The notes under the pieces were generated by a model. That model was not told the origin of the DNA and did no database searches. It saw only the letters and a program-made list of their open reading frames with translations. 45,639 bases of DNA from Clostridia bacterium (GTDB lineage Bacteria > Bacillota > Clostridia > UBA1212 > UBA1255): positions 1 to 45,639 of the forward strand of contig JAFZEI010000068.1 of assembly GCA_017560765.1 (NCBI GenBank), written 5' to 3'. Of the stretch, positions 1 through 7,336 are shown in pieces. The position numbers and the translations under genes are program-made. Every line of letters starts with the position of its first letter. Positions within the stretch are counted from its first letter, which is position 1.

Positions 1-141
1 ACTGGGAATGGCGCGGAGTGAAGGAGGAGAAGGATGATAATTGAGAGCACAAGACGAATGACCAAGCAGGAACAGGAAGCCTATGATTTGGGCTTCCACG
101 AAGGGAAATATTCTTCAATCCCCAAGTGGATCAGCGTTGAG
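1..141. repeat. Terminal direct repeat, left copy (assembly overlap of a circular genome)
   Basis: Bases 1-141 are identical to 45499-45639. The repeat cuts through the DUF551 gene that starts at 34, and the gene order runs continuously across the join. This is what a circular or circularly permuted molecule looks like after assembly with a 141-base overlap. A true physical terminal repeat is less likely, because exactly 141 bases is a common assembler word size and the repeat ends in mid-gene. The unique genome length is 45,498 bp. Confidence 0.9.
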
Positions 142-318
142 GAAAGGTTGCCGAACATTGACGCAGAGGTGCTTATCTATGCAGATGAAGGCCTTTATGA
201 TGTGGCACAGTATTCAGGCGGTGAAAGGTTCTGGACACTTGAAAGGAATCCTGATTGTTGGGTAACTGCTTCTGGTGTCACCCACTGGATGCCCCTGCCC
301 GAACCGCCGAAGGAGTGA
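34..318 (+). CDS. DUF551 domain protein
   Basis: This 94-residue protein has the DUF551 layout: a short N-terminal segment, then WISVEERLP at about residues 32-40, an acidic middle, and the closing motif THWMPLPEPP. DUF551 proteins are small accessory proteins common in phage and prophage early regions; their function is not known. The start at 34 has a strong AAGGAGGAGAAGG site just upstream. The gene is the last-but-many member of the long rightward early operon, directly after the cysteine-rich gene that ends at 45542, whose 3' end it overlaps in the circular molecule. Family assignment is confident; function is open. Confidence 0.85.
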   Translation: MIIESTRRMTKQEQEAYDLGFHEGKYSSIPKWISVEERLPNIDAEVLIYADEGLYDVAQYSGGERFWTLERNPDCWVTASGVTHWMPLPEPPKE

Positions 319-331
319 TACGAATAGAAGT

Positions 332-547
332 ATGGAAAAGATCAAAGCGCTATTCAACCTTATAGATCCCATGTTCATTACGCCGGAAGAACGCAAGTTT
401 TTAAACTATACACCCAGCAAAGTAAGACATAGGGATCGATGCCCAGCATGCGGACGTAATCTTGTAAACACCTATAAACACGGCGAAGAATGGCTTTGCA
501 AAAGGTGCATCGGTATAGCCAACAAGTTACCGCCGAGGGAGGAATAA
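332..547 (+). CDS. Small zinc-finger-like protein
   Basis: The 71-residue product carries two CxxC pairs, CPAC near residue 37 and CKRC near residue 55, spaced as in a treble-clef or zinc-ribbon fold. The start ATG at 332 was chosen over an upstream in-frame ATG at 275 because the longer form would overlap DUF551 and encode an unlikely Pro/Arg-rich leader. The site AAGGAGTGA lies about 11 bases upstream of 332. I do not recognise a named family. Phage zinc-finger proteins of this size often bind nucleic acid or host proteins, which is inference here. Confidence 0.65.
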   Translation: MEKIKALFNLIDPMFITPEERKFLNYTPSKVRHRDRCPACGRNLVNTYKHGEEWLCKRCIGIANKLPPREE

Positions 548-549
548 CC

Positions 550-780
550 ATGATAAAGACAACGACACTTGACAAAGAACAATGGTTAGATATCGCTGAT
601 TGCATATTTGAACTTGGCGAAAAATTTGCAATAATGCTTCGCCGCGAAAACTACGAAGGACAAGGCGAACAGGACGCACGCGAGTTGCAAGCGGATATAT
701 TATGCGCGGTAACTGCTATCAAATATGTCGCTGAATTTGCAACCGATAAATGCGTGTTTGCGGCAAATGTGGAGGAGTGA
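550..780 (+). CDS. Hypothetical early protein (76 aa)
   Basis: The product is a small, mostly helical, acidic protein without a recognised motif. The ATG at 550 follows GAGGGAGGAATAACC, a strong ribosome binding site. An in-frame ATG at 490 lies inside the preceding gene and lacks such a site. Spacing to the neighbours is 2 bases on each side, so it is translated as part of the early operon. I see no signal peptide, membrane segment or cysteine cluster. Function unknown. Confidence 0.6.
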   Translation: MIKTTTLDKEQWLDIADCIFELGEKFAIMLRRENYEGQGEQDARELQADILCAVTAIKYVAEFATDKCVFAANVEE

Positions 781-782
781 CC

Positions 783-1070
783 ATGCCGAACGATGACCTG
801 ATCAGCCGAAAGGCGTTGCAAGCGGCTTTCGAAAATGAATGTGTTGGCGAATGCGGATGCTGCAAACATGTCAAACACAACCCCGAAGGATGCGCCTTGA
901 TTGATAATGCTCCCGCCGTGGACGCTGAACCCGTGAGGCATGGTAAGTGGGAGATCATAAACAGAAACGAAGCACGGTGTAGCGAATGCAAAATTATACG
1001 GAACATAGGCAGCCAAACGGGATGGAACTTCTGCCCCAACTGCGGCGCAAAGATGGATAAGGAGGAATAA
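783..1070 (+). CDS. Cysteine-rich phage protein with C-terminal zinc ribbon
   Basis: This 95-residue protein begins with the DDLISRKAL motif seen at the start of many Firmicutes phage proteins. A cluster Cys-Gly-Glu-Cys-Gly-Cys-Cys follows near residues 25-31, then the linker APAVDAEPVRHGKWE, and finally a zinc ribbon formed by CSEC and CPNCG near the C-terminus. This family is frequent in gut phages and prophages and is usually annotated as hypothetical. The ribbon suggests nucleic acid or protein binding, but this is not shown. The ATG at 783 follows GGAGGAGTGACC; an in-frame ATG at 750 overlaps the previous gene. Confidence 0.7.
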   Translation: MPNDDLISRKALQAAFENECVGECGCCKHVKHNPEGCALIDNAPAVDAEPVRHGKWEIINRNEARCSECKIIRNIGSQTGWNFCPNCGAKMDKEE

Positions 1071-1085
1071 ACATGGAGGGTAATA

Positions 1086-1811
1086 ATGAAAGTATATCTG
1101 AATGAGATCAGCGGTCTTTGGCAAGCAATCGTAAGTATGTATATGTCGAAACGTTCATGGACGCGGGAACATGAAGAAAAAATCATGCGGCTGTATGAAA
1201 AGAACTATACCAATTTCGGTATGCACTTTCCCTATGTGCCCGAAGTTGAATCGGCGGATTTTGAAGGCATATTAAACAAGCTTTTCAAATGGGCACCGCG
1301 CCACATAACCATGACGCGCTTTCTGGATTTTTCGTTTACCGTGGAGGGGCTTCATCGCGGCGCGCAGGATGATTTCGATGCGCATGCGAAACGCCTTGAG
1401 AATCGCATTCTCCGCTCGTCTACGCGCCTTGCGAAGTTCGGCGGCAATGAGAAATCCGATTGGTATAAAGGCAAGATCATAACCACCGATGAAGCCTTAA
1501 AGCATATGGAGATGCACCTTCCCGCCGAAATGATGGTTGACGGCAAAAACTACGTCCGAGCCGTCAACGGCTATGTGCTGGAAGAAAGTGCGAATGACAA
1601 GGACGTTCTGCGCGGTCTGTACATGCTTTCCATTCCGTCGAATTTCACCTTTAAGGTTAACTGTACGGAGTTCGCCCACATCCTTAAAGAACGCGACAAA
1701 AACGGCCACGCCCACCCCGAGCTGAAGGAGTGCGTGGAAGAAATGCTCCGTCTGATTACGGAGCAGATTCCTCAGCTTACGCGTGAATGGTTCTATTCGG
1801 TCAAGAATTAG
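1086..1811 (+). CDS. Divergent ThyX-superfamily protein (FAD-dependent thymidylate synthase-like)
   Basis: The 241-residue length matches ThyX, which methylates dUMP with methylenetetrahydrofolate and FAD. Two blocks resemble ThyX. The first, at about residues 80-116, has FSFTVEG, then Arg, Gln, His, Asn and SSTR in the order of the ThyX core. The second, at about residues 182-225, has ML, then VN, an Arg at the position of the conserved ThyX Arg, HAH where ThyX has HAQ, and a closing IPQL. The hallmark RHR triad is missing; only the His may remain. It may therefore act on another substrate or be inactive. ATG at 1086 follows GGAGGG. It lies near a MazG-like pyrophosphatase, which fits nucleotide metabolism. 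Homology is my reading by eye. Confidence 0.6.
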   Translation: MKVYLNEISGLWQAIVSMYMSKRSWTREHEEKIMRLYEKNYTNFGMHFPYVPEVESADFEGILNKLFKWAPRHITMTRFLDFSFTVEGLHRGAQDDFDAHAKRLENRILRSSTRLAKFGGNEKSDWYKGKIITTDEALKHMEMHLPAEMMVDGKNYVRAVNGYVLEESANDKDVLRGLYMLSIPSNFTFKVNCTEFAHILKERDKNGHAHPELKECVEEMLRLITEQIPQLTREWFYSVKN

Positions 1812-1836
1812 GCAGTAACTACAAGGAGGAATAAGC

Positions 1837-2016
1837 ATGGCAACCAAACAGCACGTAGACGCAATGTACTATCTCTACGGCGAGCTTAAAAGCGCGAAGA
1901 TTTCCCTTGCGCATGCGGAAAAGCGCCCGGGCGTGCTTGAATCCGAAATCAAAAACATCAAGACCAAGATTGAAACGCTTGAATATCTGATCGACATGGC
2001 GATAAAGCACATGTAA
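1837..2016 (+). CDS. Small helical hypothetical protein (59 aa)
   Basis: The open frame runs from ATG at 1837, eight bases after a clear AAGGAGGA site, to TAA at 2014. The product is 59 residues, rich in Lys, Glu and Ala, with heptad-like spacing of hydrophobics in its second half (ESEIKNIKTKIETLEYLI), so a short coiled coil is likely. It has no cysteines or membrane segment. Position between the ThyX-like gene and the next Cys-containing gene, all on the same strand with tight spacing, supports a real early gene. Function unknown. Confidence 0.65.
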   Translation: MATKQHVDAMYYLYGELKSAKISLAHAEKRPGVLESEIKNIKTKIETLEYLIDMAIKHM

Positions 2017-2019
2017 GGG

Positions 2020-2361
2020 GTGAGGGTTACGGAAATTGCCGAAAGAACGAGTGTCAGAATCGGAGCCGTCGACACCCCGGAAATGATTGCGATTTGCTTA
2101 AATTGCGATTTGCCTAAATGCGTTACAAAATGCCCGAAGATGCTGAAAGCCCAAGGGAAAACCGTACCGCAAAAGCGGTTAGACCGGAACGAAATGTTCC
2201 CGTTTAAAGGCGGCTTTATGACCATCACGGAAGCCTCCATGCAATTCGGCATTAAGCAGGGAACCCTGAGGAGCCGCATTAAAAGCCAAGGATTAACCCT
2301 TGAACAGGCCATCGAAAACGGCGTGCCAAATTATAAAAAACGAAAGGTGAAAACAAAATGA
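2020..2361 (+). CDS. Cys-motif phage protein with HTH-like C-terminus
   Basis: The 113-residue product has a four-cysteine motif, CLNC at residues 27-30 and C..KC at 35-39, typical of small phage proteins that bind a metal. The C-terminal half (TEASMQFGIKQGTLRSRIKS) reads like a helix-turn-helix that chooses a site from a repeating pattern. The start is a GTG at 2020, three bases after the previous stop, with AAGGGG overlapping it, so initiation is probably by coupling from the upstream gene; an internal ATG at 2083 is the alternative but would still keep the cysteines. Possible DNA-binding role is inference. Confidence 0.6.
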   Translation: MRVTEIAERTSVRIGAVDTPEMIAICLNCDLPKCVTKCPKMLKAQGKTVPQKRLDRNEMFPFKGGFMTITEASMQFGIKQGTLRSRIKSQGLTLEQAIENGVPNYKKRKVKTK

Positions 2362-2747
2362 ACCGCCGGGAAAGACGCGCGCAGAAAAAGGTAAAGGCAC
2401 CCTCCTATCATAGATTGACCATCGAAGAACGTCAGGAAAAGCTTATGAAAAACGGCATTACGCCCGAGGATTTGAAACGGTCCTATGAAAACGGCTACCG
2501 GCACGGGTTCGCCGAGGCCAGCCCCGCGACGTTTAAAATCATCTATGCCGCCGTATGCTTGACGCTTAATGAAATGCACGGCTTCGGCATGAAGCGCTGC
2601 CGGGACGTTTTAAACGCCGTTGACGCATGCGTCGTGGACCAGCTCACAAGCGCGGAAGCCATCGAGGCGGTATATAAGAAAATCGGCCTTGAAATCGACT
2701 TCGGGGAGACGCTGGACGAGCGGGTAAAGGAAAGGGAAACAGCATAA
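2358..2747 (+). CDS. Hypothetical early protein (129 aa)
   Basis: The start codon overlaps the previous stop (ATGA), the usual mark of translational coupling. The N-terminus is very basic (NRRERRAQKKVK), followed by a mostly helical body and an acidic C-terminus. Similar proteins occur next to small zinc-finger genes in Clostridia phages but have no known function that I can name. No membrane segment or catalytic motif is visible. The basic N-terminal segment could contact nucleic acid. Confidence 0.65.
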   Translation: MNRRERRAQKKVKAPSYHRLTIEERQEKLMKNGITPEDLKRSYENGYRHGFAEASPATFKIIYAAVCLTLNEMHGFGMKRCRDVLNAVDACVVDQLTSAEAIEAVYKKIGLEIDFGETLDERVKERETA

Positions 2748-2805
2748 AGGTTGAAAGTATACTATCAATCTTTCGACGAAATTATTGATTTTTCGGAGGT
2801 AAAAG

Positions 2806-2949
2806 ATGAACGAAACCTACGCCGCCGATCAGGCGGAGGCCATCGAAAAGGTGGCAGCCATCACGGAAACAAAAAGGCCCGCCTACATCCGCATGGAAAA
2901 GCAGAAGGACGGGCGGTATCTCATCAAATGGGAGGGCGAAAAGGAATGA
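2806..2949 (+). CDS. Small hypothetical protein (47 aa)
   Basis: The frame starts at ATG 2806, preceded by CGGAGGTAAAAG, and ends at TGA 2947-2949, overlapping the start of the next gene by ATGA. The product (begins MNETYAADQAEAIEK, ends YLIKWEGEKE) reads like a folded mini-domain with a beta-hairpin at its end. The upstream stretch 2748-2805 has no gene that I trust, although a TTG-initiated frame crosses it. Function unknown. Confidence 0.6.
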   Translation: MNETYAADQAEAIEKVAAITETKRPAYIRMEKQKDGRYLIKWEGEKE

Positions 2950-3161
2950 GCAAAAAAACCATACCCAAGCGCAACAATGAAGGCTACATCGACCCGACCG
3001 CCTACGCGGCGCTACAAAAGACCTTGAACGAAACAAACGACCGCGACGCGCGCGTTCAAAGGCTCATTAAGTCCCTTAAGGAAATCATTGACCAGAGCGG
3101 ATATGACCTTTTAAACCGAATCGAACTTAAAGACAGAAAAACGGGGAGGTATTACAGATGA
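2946..3161 (+). CDS. Hypothetical protein (71 aa)
   Basis: ATG at 2946 overlaps the preceding stop (ATGA), and the stop overlaps the next start in the same way, so three genes are chained by coupling. The product is basic at the start (SKKTIPKRN), contains TAYAALQKTLNET, and ends with RKTGRYYR. It is predicted mostly helical with no motif that I recognise. A longer frame starting at TTG 2751 runs into this gene but was rejected because it would overlap the 47-residue gene along its length. Confidence 0.6.
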   Translation: MSKKTIPKRNNEGYIDPTAYAALQKTLNETNDRDARVQRLIKSLKEIIDQSGYDLLNRIELKDRKTGRYYR

Positions 3162-3481
3162 AATTTTCCGATTATCAGGCACTTGCGAGAAGAACCCAGA
3201 GAACCGACCTTAAGCCCGGTGAAAAGCTGGCCCACGCCGTTTGCGGTATCGCAAGCGAGGCGGGCGAAATCGCAGGCATCTTTCAGAAATCCATGCAGGG
3301 GCATGTTGTTGTAAGAAGCGACTTAACCAAGGAAATCGGCGATGTGCTTTGGATGCTTGCGGAGCTTTGCGACGTATTCGGCTTTGATATGGACGAGGTC
3401 GCAAACGAGAACATCGAAAAGCTCAAAAAGAGATACCCAGAGGGCTTCGACCCGGAAAAAAGCATACATAGAGAGGAATGA
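3158..3481 (+). CDS. MazG-like nucleotide pyrophosphohydrolase
   Basis: The 107-residue all-alpha product matches the MazG/NTP-PPase fold. The metal-binding pattern is visible: SEAGEIAG gives E34 and E37, and KEIGDVLWML gives E59 and D62, in the ExxE...ExxD arrangement that holds magnesium. Such enzymes hydrolyse NTPs or dNTPs to the monophosphate and pyrophosphate, and phages use them to adjust nucleotide pools or blunt (p)ppGpp signalling. Its start overlaps the previous stop. The presence of a ThyX-like gene in the same operon supports a nucleotide-pool role. Confidence 0.85.
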   Translation: MKFSDYQALARRTQRTDLKPGEKLAHAVCGIASEAGEIAGIFQKSMQGHVVVRSDLTKEIGDVLWMLAELCDVFGFDMDEVANENIEKLKKRYPEGFDPEKSIHREE

Positions 3482-3488
3482 ATCACAG

Positions 3489-3893
3489 ATGGTAAGGGAA
3501 GATTTGTATAAGCTTCGCAAAGCAGTCAAAAATATAGAAATGCTTAAGGAAAATATTGCGCGGCTTGAATCGCGCAGGATATCACCGCGCGGCGCGGCCT
3601 ACGGTTCGGAGCGCGTGCAATCTTCCACGAAAGGCGATCTTCTGCCCGAGCAGACGCAAAAAATCGACCTGCTCATAAAAAAATACCGAAAAGAGCTTTC
3701 CGATATCCTTGATTTGCAAATCGAATTTGAAACCATGCTTGAACGCTTGGAACCGACAAAAAAGCAGATTGCGCGCTCATACTATTGCGAGGGCAAAATC
3801 TGGGAGGAAATCTGGGCGGAAACCGGCTATTGCGTAAGGCATTTAAACCGCTTAAACCGCGAAATCTTGGCGGAATTGTTCCCGGAAAAGTGA
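3489..3893 (+). CDS. Late transcription regulator, sigma region 4-like (DUF1492/ArpU type)
   Basis: The 134-residue protein has a helical N-terminal half and ends with a region-4-like helix-turn-helix: IARSYYCEGKIWEEIW, then TGYCVRHLNRLNRE, the pattern of DUF1492 and ArpU-type phage regulators. In Firmicutes phages these genes sit directly before the terminase genes and activate late transcription. Here the gene is the last of the early block, right before the promoter-terminator region at 3903-3985. ATG at 3489 is supported by GAGAGGAATG a few bases upstream. It is the best candidate to control the late promoter. Confidence 0.75.
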   Translation: MVREDLYKLRKAVKNIEMLKENIARLESRRISPRGAAYGSERVQSSTKGDLLPEQTQKIDLLIKKYRKELSDILDLQIEFETMLERLEPTKKQIARSYYCEGKIWEEIWAETGYCVRHLNRLNREILAELFPEK

Positions 3894-3902
3894 AACATGT
3901 CC

Positions 3903-3931
3903 TTGAATGTCCATAAAAAACATGGTATTAT
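3903..3931 (+). promoter_or_regulatory. Candidate late promoter with direct repeats at the -35 region
   Basis: TTGAAT at 3903-3908 and TATTAT at 3926-3931 are separated by 17 bases. The hexamer ATGTCC occurs twice, at 3897-3902 and 3907-3912, one DNA turn apart, flanking the -35 box; these could bind the neighbouring regulator. It lies between the late regulator gene and the small terminase. Confidence 0.6.
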
Positions 3932-3955
3932 GCTATCATGAAAGATTAAGAGAAA

Positions 3956-3985
3956 AGCCCGGGCGGAAACGCCGCGGGCTATTTT
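3956..3985 (+). terminator. Rho-independent terminator after the early operon
   Basis: AGCCCGGGCG at 3956-3965, loop GAAA, and CGCCGCGGGCT at 3970-3980 form a strong hairpin with one bulge, followed by ATTTTTA. It ends the early transcript and also lies only about 20 bases after the start expected from the promoter at 3903-3931. Confidence 0.85.
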
Positions 3986-3998
3986 TATGCGAAAAAAG

Positions 3999-4016
3999 TT
4001 ATTCGCGCGCGAATAA
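3999..4016. promoter_or_regulatory. Perfect 18-bp palindrome upstream of terS
   Basis: TTATTCGCGCGCGAATAA is a perfect palindrome in the leader of the late operon, after the terminator and 52 bases before the small terminase start. It could be a protein-binding site; there is no T-run, so it is not a terminator. Confidence 0.5.
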
Positions 4017-4067
4017 ACTAAGAATAATCAGAGTTAATTAGAGATTGGATTGAAAGGGGGCGAAATC

Positions 4068-4469
4068 ATGGCTAAGAACATGAAGCTTTCACGGCGCGAA
4101 CAAACAGCCATCAATTACAAAAAGAACGGCGGCAACATGAAAAAGGCCATGATTGACGCTGGATATTCCGAAAGCTACGCGGACAAAAACGCGCAATATG
4201 TATGGGGCATTATAGGGGAGCAAATAAAAGAAGATCAGGCCCTCATAAAAGACAAAGAGATTAAGAGCATCGGCGAGATACAAAAATGGTGGTCGGACAA
4301 AATGGACGATGAGGGCGAGGAACTTAAGGACCGCATCCGATGCTCCGAAAACCTTGCAAAGTCTTTGGGCGCGTTTGTTGAGAATGTGAAGGTCTCAGGC
4401 CAGATCAATAACCCGTTCGCGGGACTTTCAACCGAGGAACTTAAAAGACTGGCTGATGAAGATGGATAA
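4068..4469 (+). CDS. terS: Terminase small subunit
   Basis: The 133-residue protein opens with a terminase small-subunit type DNA-binding region: SRREQTAINYKKNGGNMKKAMIDAGYS resembles the helix-turn-helix seen in many Firmicutes TerS proteins. It is followed by a helical oligomerisation segment and the C-terminal FAGLSTEELKRL. TerS recognises the packaging site and hands DNA to the large subunit. The start ATG 4068 follows GAAAGGGGGCG; a TTG at 4050 is upstream but overlaps the ribosome binding site. The 3' end overlaps the large terminase gene by 14 bases. The packaging site may lie in or next to this gene, as in related phages. Confidence 0.8.
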   Translation: MAKNMKLSRREQTAINYKKNGGNMKKAMIDAGYSESYADKNAQYVWGIIGEQIKEDQALIKDKEIKSIGEIQKWWSDKMDDEGEELKDRIRCSENLAKSLGAFVENVKVSGQINNPFAGLSTEELKRLADEDG

Positions 4470-5859
4470 AAGCCAGCTTCGCCATTATGCGCGCTTAGAG
4501 CTTGCAAGGCGCGATTTTTTCTATTATTGCCACTTGACGGCCCCTGACTTCTATAAGAAGGACAGGGGTTTTTTAGTGAATCAATGCCGGGAAATGCAGG
4601 ATTTTATAGAGGGCGACGATGAGATCATGCTCATCAATGAGCCGCCGCGCTTCGGTAAATCCCGCACGTCTCAAAAGCTTGTAGAGTGGGCTTTGGGCAA
4701 CGATCAGAACCTTAAAATCATGACTGGCTCGTATAACTCCATCCTGTCAACCATGTTTTCTAAAAACGTTCGAAACGCCATACAGGAAGAAAAGGCGGAC
4801 GCGGACAAAATCGTATTTTCCGATGTATTCCCCGGTGTAGCCATTGCCCCGGGCGATGGTGCGATGAACCTATGGAGCCTTGAAGGCGGGTATAATAACT
4901 ATTTGGCGACCTCCCCGGGCGGTACGGCTACAGGCTTCGGCGCGACGCTTATTATTATCGACGACCTTATCAAAAACGCGTATGAGGCGTTTAATGAGGG
5001 CATCAAGGAAAAGCAATGGAACTGGTTTACCGATACCATGCTTTCACGTCTTGAAGAAGGCGGAAAAATCTTAATCGTTATGACCCGATGGGCAACAGAC
5101 GACCTTGCAGGCCGCGCATTGGAGCATTTTACGAAGCTTGGCTATAAGGTAAGACATATAAATTATAAAGCCGTGCAGGACGACGGAACGCTATTATGTG
5201 AGGATATCTTATCTCAAAAGAGCATCGCCCTTAAAAAGGCCACCATCGGAAAAGAGATATTCAACGCAAACTATCAGCAGGAGCCTATTGACATACAGGG
5301 TAGGCTTTATTCCACCATCAAAACCTATACGGAAATACCGAAAAACGAGCACGGACACCCGCTTTTCCGCTATATCTTAAATTACACCGATACAGCCGAC
5401 AAGGGAAGCGACTATCTGTGCTCTATTTGTTACGGGGTTTACGAAAACAGCTTTTATGTGCTTGATGTGCTTTATACGAAGGAACCGATGGAAGTAACCG
5501 AACCCCAGACGGCTAAAATGCTCACAGATAATGCGGTTGATACCGCAATCATCGAATCAAACAACGGCGGCCGCGGATTTGCCCGAAACGTGCAGAGGGA
5601 ATTAAAGACAACCGGCAACCGCAAAACCATCGTTTCATGGTTTACGCAGACAAAGAACAAGGAAGCCCGCATCCTGTCAAACAGCGCCAACGTCATGCGG
5701 GATGTATATTTCCCGGTCAACTGGCAGGACAAATGGCCGGAATTCGCGCTTGCCATCCTCAAATATCAAAAGGAAGGCAAGAACGACCATGACGACGCGC
5801 CGGACGCATTGACGGGCGTATTTGAAAACCCGAGACCGCCCGCCAAGTGGGTGTATTAA
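4456..5859 (+). CDS. terL: Terminase large subunit
   Basis: The 467-residue protein has both halves of a packaging motor. The ATPase half shows a deviant Walker A (PPRFGKS, residues 63-69), Walker B (LIIIDD, ending at D169-D170) and the coupling motif IVMTRWATDDL near 207-217. The RNase H-like nuclease half shows D312 in NYTDTADKG, an acidic residue in AIIESNNGG, and the last acidic cluster DHDDAPD at 444-450. It cuts concatemeric DNA and pumps it into the prohead through the portal. Length and motif order are normal for the family. It overlaps terS by 14 bases. Confidence 0.95.
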   Translation: MKMDKSQLRHYARLELARRDFFYYCHLTAPDFYKKDRGFLVNQCREMQDFIEGDDEIMLINEPPRFGKSRTSQKLVEWALGNDQNLKIMTGSYNSILSTMFSKNVRNAIQEEKADADKIVFSDVFPGVAIAPGDGAMNLWSLEGGYNNYLATSPGGTATGFGATLIIIDDLIKNAYEAFNEGIKEKQWNWFTDTMLSRLEEGGKILIVMTRWATDDLAGRALEHFTKLGYKVRHINYKAVQDDGTLLCEDILSQKSIALKKATIGKEIFNANYQQEPIDIQGRLYSTIKTYTEIPKNEHGHPLFRYILNYTDTADKGSDYLCSICYGVYENSFYVLDVLYTKEPMEVTEPQTAKMLTDNAVDTAIIESNNGGRGFARNVQRELKTTGNRKTIVSWFTQTKNKEARILSNSANVMRDVYFPVNWQDKWPEFALAILKYQKEGKNDHDDAPDALTGVFENPRPPAKWVY

Positions 5860-5878
5860 CGAGAAAGGATATAGAAAC

Positions 5879-7336
5879 ATGCTCACGGTAGAAGAAATAA
5901 AAAAATTTATTGACCAAGATACCGTATCCGACCGGAAACGGCAGGCAAAGGACGGACAGCGGTATTATGACGGCGACCACGATATTTTGAAAAAGAAGCT
6001 CTACTTCTTGAACAACGAAGGAAAGCTTCTGGAAGAAAAATTCAAAAGCAATTACCGCATCCCGCATCCGTTTTTTACGGAGCTTGTCGATCAGGAAGTG
6101 CAGTTTTTGTTATCCGGCGAAGAGGGCTTCATGCACGCGCAAGACCCGGACCTTCAAAAGGTGCTGGATGAACGATTCAACAACAACTGCGATTTTATGC
6201 TTGAATTCTCCGACGTGCTCACCGATACCGTTGTAAACGGCTTCGGCTATATGTATGCCTACATGGGTGAAGACGGCCAGACGCACTTTCAATGCGCCGA
6301 CAGCATGGGCGTAGTCGAGGTGCGCGCGAAGGAAACAAACGACCGATGCGACTATGTGATTTATTGGTATGTGGACAGGATCACCCCGGACGGCAAGCGC
6401 ATAAAGCGCGTCGAGGTTTGGGATAAAACGCACGTTTACTATTTTAATCAGGTAGACGACGGCGAAATCATGCCGGACAGCGAGGAAGAACACAATCCGC
6501 GCCCGCACATCATTTATACCAAAGGCAAAAAGCTGTATGAGGCCAATTACGGGACGATTCCTTTCTTCCTTCTCAAAAACAACCGCAAGCAGTTAAGCGG
6601 CCTTAAGCCTGTAAAGCCTCTTATTGATGATTACGACATCATCAACAGCGGCCTCACCAACAACATCGAGGACACAAACGAGGCAATTTATGTTGTAACA
6701 GGCTTCCCGGGCGATGATCCAGACGAACTGATTTTAAATCTTAAAGCAAAGAAGCATATCGGAGTTCCTGAGGGCGGCGGCCTTGACATAAAGACCGTTG
6801 ACATTCCTTTTGAGGCCCGACGCGTCAAAATGGACATCACCAAAGAGGACATTTACCACGCAGGCATGGGCTTTAATTCGACCGGATTAAAGGATTCAAG
6901 CGCCACAACGAACCTTCAAATCCAGATGGGATATCAGCTTTTGCAGATGAAAACAACGAAGCTTGAAGCCAACGTCAAACAGTTTTTAGGCTGCATGCTT
7001 GATATCGTTATTAACGAGGTCAACAAGCAGGACGGCACGGACTATAAAAAGTCCGATGTCACCATCGACTTTAAGCCGCAAACGCCCACAAATGCCAAGG
7101 AAAACGCCGATATCGAACATATCAAGGCCCAGACCATGCAGACGAAGATTGACACCTTACTTAATTTACAGCAGAAAATCGGCGATGAAGTGCTTTTAAA
7201 GAAAATCGCCGAGGAAATCGACGTTGATTATGATGAATTAAAAGCCTCCGCGCCGAAGCCGGAGGATGACCCGCTGTATAAGGCGCAGAAAAACCTTGAA
7301 AACGCGCCGGTCGAAAGCGGTGGTGTGATTGGATAA
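5879..7336 (+). CDS. Portal protein (SPP1 gp6-like)
   Basis: The 485-residue protein follows the large terminase directly and has features of the SPP1-type portal family: an N-terminal alpha/beta region with YYDGDHDIL, a central crown with the tunnel region IPFFLLKNNRKQLSG, then NSGLTNNIEDTNEAIYVV, and an acidic helical C-terminus. Portals form the dodecameric ring through which DNA enters and to which connectors bind. ATG 5879 has GAGAAAGGA upstream; a longer frame from 5822 overlaps terL. The stop overlaps the next start. Confidence 0.9.
   Translation: MLTVEEIKKFIDQDTVSDRKRQAKDGQRYYDGDHDILKKKLYFLNNEGKLLEEKFKSNYRIPHPFFTELVDQEVQFLLSGEEGFMHAQDPDLQKVLDERFNNNCDFMLEFSDVLTDTVVNGFGYMYAYMGEDGQTHFQCADSMGVVEVRAKETNDRCDYVIYWYVDRITPDGKRIKRVEVWDKTHVYYFNQVDDGEIMPDSEEEHNPRPHIIYTKGKKLYEANYGTIPFFLLKNNRKQLSGLKPVKPLIDDYDIINSGLTNNIEDTNEAIYVVTGFPGDDPDELILNLKAKKHIGVPEGGGLDIKTVDIPFEARRVKMDITKEDIYHAGMGFNSTGLKDSSATTNLQIQMGYQLLQMKTTKLEANVKQFLGCMLDIVINEVNKQDGTDYKKSDVTIDFKPQTPTNAKENADIEHIKAQTMQTKIDTLLNLQQKIGDEVLLKKIAEEIDVDYDELKASAPKPEDDPLYKAQKNLENAPVESGGVIG

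Noticed and set aside
1-141. Physical direct terminal repeats of a linear virion genome
   Set aside because: The repeat is exactly 141 bases, cuts through a gene and matches a usual assembler overlap. A circular closure explains it more simply.
2751-3161. TTG-started 136-residue frame running across two small genes
   Set aside because: It overlaps the well-supported 47-residue gene along its length, has a low-complexity Gly/His/Lys middle and a worse start. The 71-residue gene from 2946 explains its good end.
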